Under the pieces are notes generated by a model. It made no database searches and was not told where the DNA came from. It saw nothing but the letters and a program-made list of their open reading frames with translations. Positions 5,965 to 7,702 of a stretch of 7,702 bases of DNA are shown piece after piece. Each line of letters opens with the position of its first letter. Positions within the stretch are counted from its first letter, which is position 1. The DNA is taken from positions 1 through 7,702 of the forward strand of contig UQMC01000098.1 in NCBI GenBank assembly GCA_900542115.1, written 5' to 3'. Both the position numbers and the translations under genes were made by a program. The DNA is from an uncultured Oscillibacter sp. Its GTDB lineage: Bacteria; Bacillota; Clostridia; Oscillospirales; Oscillospiraceae.

Positions 5965-6135
5965 ATGACCAACTGCGAAGAATGTGCCTATTACGATTAT
6001 GACCCGGAAACGGATACGAATTTCTGCGAGGCGGATCTGGACGAGGATGAGATGGAGCGCTTTCTCCGCGCTGCCAACGATGCCTGTCCGTTTTATCGCC
6101 TCGGAGATGAATACCGTACCGCGCGGCGGCAGTGA
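5965..6135 (+). CDS. Small acidic four-cysteine protein, DUF6472-like
   Basis: This 56-residue protein has Cys4 and Cys7 as CxxC, then Cys21 and Cys41, which could bind one zinc or other metal ion. The middle is very acidic (EADLDEDEMERFL, 22-34), followed by CPFYRLGDEYRTARRQ. The pattern CxxCxYYxYD...CExDLDEDEMxRFL...CPFY...DEY resembles the small clostridial family I know as DUF6472; this rests on memory of the family, not a search. ATG 5965 lies 5 bases after GGGAG (5955-5959), and the gene begins 10 bases after the VOC stop, so the two are co-transcribed. No function is known. A longer in-frame start at 5878 would overlap the VOC gene and has no support. Confidence 0.82.
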   Translation: MTNCEECAYYDYDPETDTNFCEADLDEDEMERFLRAANDACPFYRLGDEYRTARRQ

Positions 6136-6139
6136 ACGT

Positions 6140-6161
6140 GCTTCCTTTTGGCGGAGCTTTT
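6140..6161 (+). terminator. Possible weak terminator after the DUF6472-like gene
   Basis: GCTTC (6140-6144) can pair with GGAGC (6153-6157), including one G-U, around an 8-base loop, followed by TTTT (6158-6161). The stem is short. It is the only terminator-like structure between the stop at 6135 and the next promoter. Confidence 0.3.
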
Positions 6162-6203
6162 GAGGCGGCGCGGATTTCACGGCTGCCTTAACAAAGGTTT
6201 GTC

Positions 6204-6233
6204 TTGACGGGACTGGGCGGTGTCTGCTATGCT
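6204..6233 (+). promoter_or_regulatory. Extended -10 promoter of the riboswitch transcript
   Basis: TTGACG (6204-6209, 5/6) and TATGCT (6228-6233) are 18 bases apart, with TG at 6225-6226 forming an extended -10. The predicted start near 6240 falls 2-3 bases before the first stem of the riboswitch, which supports both calls. Confidence 0.7.
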
Positions 6234-6242
6234 GTTACCTGT

Positions 6243-6331
6243 AAAAGGGAGTAGCTCACGCCCTGCGGGGCGTTGTACGGTTCGTCATCCCAGCCTGTGG
6301 CCCGGATCGTGTAGGAAGAGGCGAGACTTTT
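6243..6331 (+). promoter_or_regulatory. yybP-ykoY family manganese riboswitch aptamer
   Basis: The conserved elements of this Mn2+-sensing RNA appear in order: GGGAGUAGC (6247-6255), CGUCAUC (6283-6289), CCGG (6302-6305) and GCGAGAC (6321-6327). P1 pairs AAAAG (6243-6247) with CUUUU (6327-6331). P2 is a perfect hairpin ACGCCC-UGCG-GGGCGU (6258-6273). P3 pairs ACGGUU (6277-6282) with GGAUCGU-type bases at 6305-6310 and is capped by a small stem around 6290-6301. The optional fourth hairpin is absent. Known members bind Mn2+ between the GGAGUAG loop and the CGUCA loop and usually turn on transporters. The 3' strand overlaps the terminator that follows, the usual ON-switch design. Confidence 0.9.
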
Positions 6332-6362
6332 GCCGTTTCGGTACGGCGAGAGTCTCGCTTTT
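6319..6362 (+). terminator. Riboswitch-controlled intrinsic terminator
   Basis: GCGAGACU (6321-6328) pairs with AGUCUCGC (6351-6358). The stem continues without a bulge through UUU/GAG and GCCGU/ACGGC to a 6-base loop (6337-6342), 16 bp in all, then UUUU (6359-6362). Its 5' arm contains the GCGAGAC and CUUUU strand needed for aptamer P1, so ligand-bound aptamer and terminator exclude each other. Confidence 0.9.
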
Positions 6363-6390
6363 GTCGTATTTGGGCGAATCAGACACAATA

Positions 6391-6396
6391 GGGGGA
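6391..6396 (+). promoter_or_regulatory. Ribosome binding site supporting a TTG start
   Basis: GGGGGA lies 6 bases before TTG 6403. No ATG or GTG occurs in the right frame nearby with such a site. The next in-frame ATG is codon 16, inside the first membrane helix. Confidence 0.6.
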
Positions 6397-6402
6397 ATTA
6401 TT

Positions 6403-7652
6403 TTGAAACTGATCGCACTGCTGATTTTCATTGCCGTTTATGCGCTGATGCTCCTGCTGCCAACATGGCGCGCCGCCGCGGCGTTGGCGGCGGCAGCGGC
6501 CTTTGTGCTGATAGGCATTGTCCCGGTGGGAGAGGTGGCCGGCGCGGTGGACTGGAATGTGCTGCTGATGCTGGCGGGGACGATGGGAACGGTGGACCTG
6601 TTCATCCGTTCCAATATGCCGAACCGCCTGTCCGACAGGCTGGTGTCGGTGCTGCCAAGCGTAAAATGGCTCATCATCGCGCTGGCGCTGTTTGCGGGAC
6701 TGGTCTCCGCCTTTGTAGATAATGTAGCCACGGTGCTGATGCTGGCTCCGGTGGGACTTGCCATCTCCAAAAAGCTGAATATTTCCCCGGTGCAGCCCAT
6801 TCTGGCCATTGCGGTCAGCTCCAATTTGCAGGGGGCGGCGACACTGGTGGGGGACACCACCTCGATTTTGCTGGCGGGCCACATGGGACTGGATTTCATG
6901 GACTTTTTTGTCTACCGGGGGCGTCCGGGAATGTTCTGGGTTGTGGAAGCGGGGGCGCTGGTGACGGTGCCGGTGATGCTGGTGCTGTTCCGCAGAGAGA
7001 AGGGAAAACTGCGGGCGGACCGCCTGACGCCGGTGACAGACTATCTGCCCACATGGCTGCTGCTGGGAACGGTCCTGAGCCTGATCGCGGCGTCCTTTAT
7101 CCCCAACAAGCCGGACATCACCAACGGCGTGATCTGCATGGCGTTCTTTTTGGTGGGATTGCTGCTGGAGAGCGGAAAAAGCAAGGAAAAATCCCTGACA
7201 GCCGATGTGCTGAAGGCCATTGACTATGAAACGCTGGGCCTGCTGGCAGGGCTGTTTATCGTGATTCGGGGCATTGAGCGGGTGGGCATCATCGATGAGC
7301 TCAGCCGCGCAATCTCCCGCATGGGCGGCGGCAGCCTGTTCTGGACGTACACCATCATCGTATGGGCGTCGGTACTGATTTCCGCCTTTGTGGATAACAT
7401 TCCCTATACGGCGACAATGCTACCGGTGGTAGGCGGTGTGGCGGCGTCGCTGGGCGTCAATCAGGCGGTGCTGTGCTTCGGACTGCTGACCGGCGCCACG
7501 CTGGGCGGAAACCTGACGCCGGTGGGGGCCAGCGCCAACATTGCCGCCTGCGGCATCCTACGCCGGGAGGGCTATGAGGTCACAACCGGGCAATTTGTCC
7601 GCATTGGCGTGCCGTTTACACTGGCGGCGGTCCTGACGGGTTATGTGCTGGT
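6403..7652 (+). CDS. ArsB/NhaD-type (ion transporter superfamily) permease under Mn2+ riboswitch control (3' end missing)
   Basis: This polytopic membrane permease opens with the hydrophobic MKLIALLIFIAVYALMLLLP from a TTG start. The fold's two-repeat structure is visible. SAFVDNVATVLMLAP (102-116) is echoed by SAFVDNIPYTATMLP (327-341). NLQGAATLVGDTTSI (141-155) is echoed by GGNLTPVGASANI (368-380). These match the ArsB/NhaD/P-protein group. The second-repeat motif is canonical, but the first reads GDTTSI where relatives I know have GDPPNI, so the substrate site may differ. The family normally carries arsenite or Na+/H+. Control by a manganese riboswitch suggests Mn2+ export or metal homeostasis here (inference). 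The insert holds 416 codons plus 2 bases, so perhaps only 5-15 residues are missing. The frame continues into adapter as DRKSTRLNSSH, which must be removed. Confidence 0.88.
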
Positions 7653-7702
7653 AGATCGGAAGAGCACACGTCTGAACTCCAGTCACGGCTACATCTCGTA
7701 TG
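7653..7702 (+). other. Illumina TruSeq P7/indexed adapter (artefact)
   Basis: AGATCGGAAGAGCACACG... (7653-7686) is the TruSeq read-through adapter. It is followed by the index GGCTAC (7687-7692, TruSeq LT index 11) and the first ten bases of the P7 flank, ATCTCGTATG. It is not biological. Confidence 0.99.

Noticed and set aside
6136..6203. Gene in the gap before the riboswitch promoter
   Set aside because: Only stops and short frames. I see nothing except the possible weak hairpin at 6140-6161.
6379..6899. Two minus-strand frames opposite the start of the permease
   Set aside because: They lie opposite a membrane protein with clear motifs, are Gln/His/Arg- or Ser/Ala-rich and lack start signals.
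51..7652. CRISPR arrays, insertion sequences, tRNA genes, attachment sites
   Set aside because: I looked for regular repeats, terminal inverted repeats with transposase-like frames and tRNA-like cloverleaf ends, and saw none.

Overview
The window is a metagenome-style contig. Its biological part runs from about 51 to 7652. Both ends are Illumina TruSeq adapter sequence: P5 side at 1-50, and P7 side with the six-base index GGCTAC at 7653-7702. The two outermost genes are therefore cut off and read into adapter. The DNA is GC-rich. It carries strong AGGAGG-type ribosome binding sites, consensus sigma-A promoters, a lipoprotein binding protein with a Ser/Gly/Asp linker, and a small Cys/acidic protein of a type I associate with Clostridia. 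Together these suggest a Gram-positive gut clostridium, probably Oscillospiraceae. This is inference; there is no rRNA or marker gene to test it.

Minus strand, 51-4942: a complete high-affinity branched-chain amino acid type ABC transporter operon in the order livK (lipoprotein binding protein), livH and livM (permeases), livG and livF (ATPases; livF lacks roughly its last 20 codons). A promoter lies just upstream of livK, with an operator-like palindrome over its -35. The 178-base gap between livK and livH carries a strong GC hairpin and then a chain of mutually exclusive stems. This may let the binding protein be made in excess of the membrane complex. The other four genes are almost contiguous and each has its own Shine-Dalgarno site.

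Minus strand, 4969-5367: a self-contained single-gene unit with a near-perfect promoter, a ribosome binding site, a 96-codon gene for a small two-helix membrane protein I do not recognise, and a strong intrinsic terminator that insulates the liv operon.

Plus strand, 5477-6135: a promoter with an exact TATAAT box drives a glyoxalase/VOC-family enzyme with all four metal ligands present, followed 10 bases later by a 56-residue four-cysteine protein resembling DUF6472.

Plus strand, 6204-7652: the most informative part. An extended -10 promoter starts a leader that matches the yybP-ykoY manganese riboswitch. It is followed by a 16-bp intrinsic terminator whose 5' arm is the 3' strand of the aptamer. 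This controls a TTG-initiated ArsB/NhaD-type (ion transporter superfamily) permease. Mn2+ binding should stabilise the aptamer, prevent the terminator and switch the permease on. That makes this permease a candidate Mn2+ efflux or homeostasis protein of a family better known for arsenite or Na+/H+ transport.
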